Origin: Oreocharis arfaki
Lineage: Eukaryota; Chordata; Aves; Passeriformes; Paramythiidae
DNA: 64,000 nucleotides
Assembly (NCBI GenBank): GCA_013398015.1
Contig: VZRR01012423.1
Location: 196,568 to 260,567 of the forward strand
Direction: 5' to 3'
A program made the position numbers and the translations under genes. Positions 62,381 to 64,000 of the stretch are shown here, in pieces (position 1 is the first letter of the stretch; each line of letters begins with the position of its first letter). The notes beneath the pieces are model-generated. The model was given only the letters and a program-made list of their open reading frames with translations. It had not been told where the DNA came from and made no database searches.

Positions 62381-62954
62381 TGTAGTGGTTTAAATCCAGT
62401 GGACAAATCAGTCCCACATAGTCACTCACTCTCCCCATATAGGGACAGGGAAGAGAATCAGAAGAGTAAAAATGAGAAAACTCATGGCTTGAGATAAAGG
62501 CAGTTTAATAGGTAAAACCACACACGTAAGCAAAGCAGAACAAGGAATTCACTCACTTCTTCCAATGAGCAGGCAGGTGTTCATCTGCCCCAAGAAAATC
62601 AGGCCTTCATCACACATAACAGTAACAAGGGAAGACAAACACCATCACTCAAACCTGCCCCTCATTCCTCCTTCTTCCCGCAGCTTTATATGTTAAGCAT
62701 GACACCATAATGCTGTAGAATATCCCTTGGGTCAGGTGGGGTCATCTGTCCTGGCAATGTTCTCTCCCGGCTTCCCAAACACCGCCAGTCTCTGCACTGG
62801 GGTGAGAAGCAGAGAAGGCTTTGACTCTGTGTAAGCATTGCTCAGCAATAAGAAAAACAACCTTGTGCTATCAACATTGTTTTGAGCACAAATCCAGAAC
62901 CATAGGCCATGCATAGCTACTATGAAGAAAACTATCCCAGCCAAAACCAATATA
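62381..62954 (-). mobile_element. 3' LTR, family A, minus orientation
   Basis: The plus-strand left edge TGTAGTGGTTTAAATCC (62381) is the antisense U5 end of family A. Landmarks shared with 13779-14595 are the AGTTTAATAGGTAAA stretch, GCAGGTGTTCATCTGCCCCAAGAAAATCAGG, GACAAACACCATCACTC, TTATATGTTAAGCATGACACCATAATG, TGGGTCAGGTGGGGTCATCTGTCCTGG, and the end CCCAGCCAAAACCAATATA (to about 62954). Read on the minus strand, TATAAA lies at 62690-62685 and an ATTAAA polyadenylation-like signal at 62509-62504. A purine tract directly abuts its U3 end, so this is the downstream LTR of a minus-strand element whose internal part follows to the right. Confidence 0.85.
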
Positions 62955-62972
62955 TTTTCCACCCCTTCTTCC
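62955..62972 (-). promoter_or_regulatory. Polypurine tract next to the family A LTR
   Basis: On the minus strand this reads GGAAGAAGGGGTGGAAAA, an uninterrupted purine run directly before the U3 start. In retroelements this is the primer site for plus-strand DNA synthesis. Its position fixes the element's orientation as minus and identifies the adjacent LTR as the 3' LTR. Confidence 0.7.
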
Positions 62973-63730
62973 ATACCATTTACATTATGGTCAGGTCCCA
63001 CACTATCTAATATAACCTAGTTAACAGCCACCCTGCTTCCCAAGCCTTGATACATACAGAACATCACTCCTTTAATCTATGGACTACACATAAAATGCCG
63101 ATAAAATATCCACCGAGTACATTTAGTCCATGACTTTGGGTTCCATCTGTTATGATGGTCACTCAGAACAGTAGAGGTGGTCTGTTGTGTGGAATTTTTG
63201 GGCACCAAAGCCAGCTCAGGTTAAGTACCTGCTGCACCTGCACTTCTTGTAAGGCTTCTCTTTTATTGGTTCATGTGAGTCCTGCTATAGTAATTCCCAT
63301 TGTATTTCCATTACAGCCTCAACGCCGGTCCCTTTGGGCCAGACCACAGTGTTTACCATTGCAATGAACTCCTCTCCTTTCTCCTGCTCTGGCTAAGACT
63401 TATTCACAGACTGCAGTCCCTTAGGACTGTATCTGCTTCTAGTGGAGCCTTGTCTATGAGCCCCAGTCTCTGCAGGCGTATAACTGCTTGCAGCACAGGT
63501 TTGTTCACAGTCACTTTGGGACATACGTCTTTCTGGCATGGCCTTCTTCATGGGCCACGAAGCCTTTAAAGCTCCAGCTGGATATAAACCTTACCAATGG
63601 CTGCAGCCCTTTCAGGTATGAATCTGCTCCAGCTTGGCCTTATGGTGGCTGCAGTCAGGATGTCCTGTTCTGTCATGGGCTTATCTCTGACCACACACTT
63701 CGAGGTGCTCCAGCATGACCTCATGTGAGG
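62973..63730 (-). mobile_element. Internal 3' region of family A retroelement, non-coding
   Basis: This runs on from the polypurine tract with sequence I recognise as the usual neighbour of this LTR in birds (CATACCATTTACATTATGGTCAGGTCCCACACTATC; CTCCTTTAATCTATGGACTAC; TTTAGTCCATGACTTTGGG; CTCAACGCCGGTCCCTTTGGGCCAGACCAC). From about 63411 it passes into imperfect modules with the core CTGCAGTCCC. No gag, pol or env-like protein is readable; the frames at 63152-63718 are incidental. The right edge near 63730 is where I stop recognising it; the element may extend beyond the window. Confidence 0.7.
63411..63660 (-). repeat. Imperfect module array in family A internal region
   Basis: Units recur near 63411 (CTGCAGTCCCTTAGG), 63464 (AGTCTCTGCAGG), 63508 (CAGTCACTTTGGG), 63601 (CTGCAGCCCTTTCAGG) and 63650 (CTGCAGTCAGG), spaced about 45-90 bases. 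On the minus strand one unit reads CCAAGCTGGAGCAGA followed by a CCTGAAAGG word, almost the same as the module in the family B LTR at 3269-3300. Confidence 0.6.
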
Positions 63731-64000
63731 GCCTGGACTGATAGTGATTAATGACTCAAATATTCAACCAGGTGCTGTAAGAGACAGCTTAATATAGGCT
63801 GGGTGCTTTGCTAGTGATGCACAGAGTGGCCTCCCAGGTGCGGAAGGGCATGCATATCTGAGGCTACAAACTGTGTTCCCAGATAAGGGAAGAGGCTGAT
63901 AAGAGGTGCTTAAAATAGAACCCTGTGAGGTGGGGTGAGTTTCTATTATGTCAATGTCCTTCCTTGTATAATGACTCAGCTGTGAAAACTCCCCTCCAAA
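63731..64000. other. Window end, unidentified
   Basis: No gene is recognised. It could be further internal retroelement sequence or unique flank; I cannot decide. Confidence 0.4.

Overview
This is vertebrate nuclear DNA, most likely from a bird and quite possibly a songbird. It is AT-rich, no open frame looks like a host gene, and its recognisable content is almost entirely CR1 LINE fragments and LTR retroelements of types common in bird genomes. The CR1 3' ends carry the characteristic TCTATGATTCTATG-type tail. I recognise CR1 and the LTR types from general knowledge of bird repeats. No database search was run, so subfamily names are deliberately avoided. No host exon, tRNA, rRNA, snRNA, bacterial or CRISPR-like system is supported; this looks like a gene desert or a very large intron.

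Layout. From 1 to 6.7 kb lies an LTR-rich cluster. It holds a family A LTR (1470-1973, +), a family B LTR (2713-3770, +), an 87-base assembly gap (3920-4006) beside a CA repeat, a CpG-rich LTR of a third type on the minus strand (4140-4479), and a broken retroviral pol remnant (about 4680-6690, +). From 6.7 to 31 kb the sequence is mostly unique and AT-rich. It is interrupted by an antisense CR1 (11381-12160), a family A solo LTR with a family B solo LTR inserted in it (13779-14595, with 13923-14171 inside), an old antisense CR1 (17085-17600) and a family B solo LTR with a perfect target duplication (17648-18447). From 31 to 32.3 kb there is a CR1 3' end followed by a fourth LTR type with readable promoter and polyadenylation signals. 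From 38 to 56.8 kb there are several CR1 copies. The most informative is a 5'-retaining sense CR1 (about 43850-46245) interrupted by an antisense CR1 (44822-45244). The last 1.6 kb holds a family A 3' LTR with an adjacent polypurine tract and part of its internal region (62381-63730, minus).

How it fits together. Nothing here forms a host pathway. The window is a record of repeated retroelement insertion, nesting and decay. The observations most worth a second look are: the two nested insertions; a short sequence module shared between the family B LTR and the internal region of family A; a donor/acceptor-like pair retained in all family B copies; the CpG-rich young-looking island around the assembly gap; and a few CpG-retaining unique stretches that could be conserved non-coding elements.
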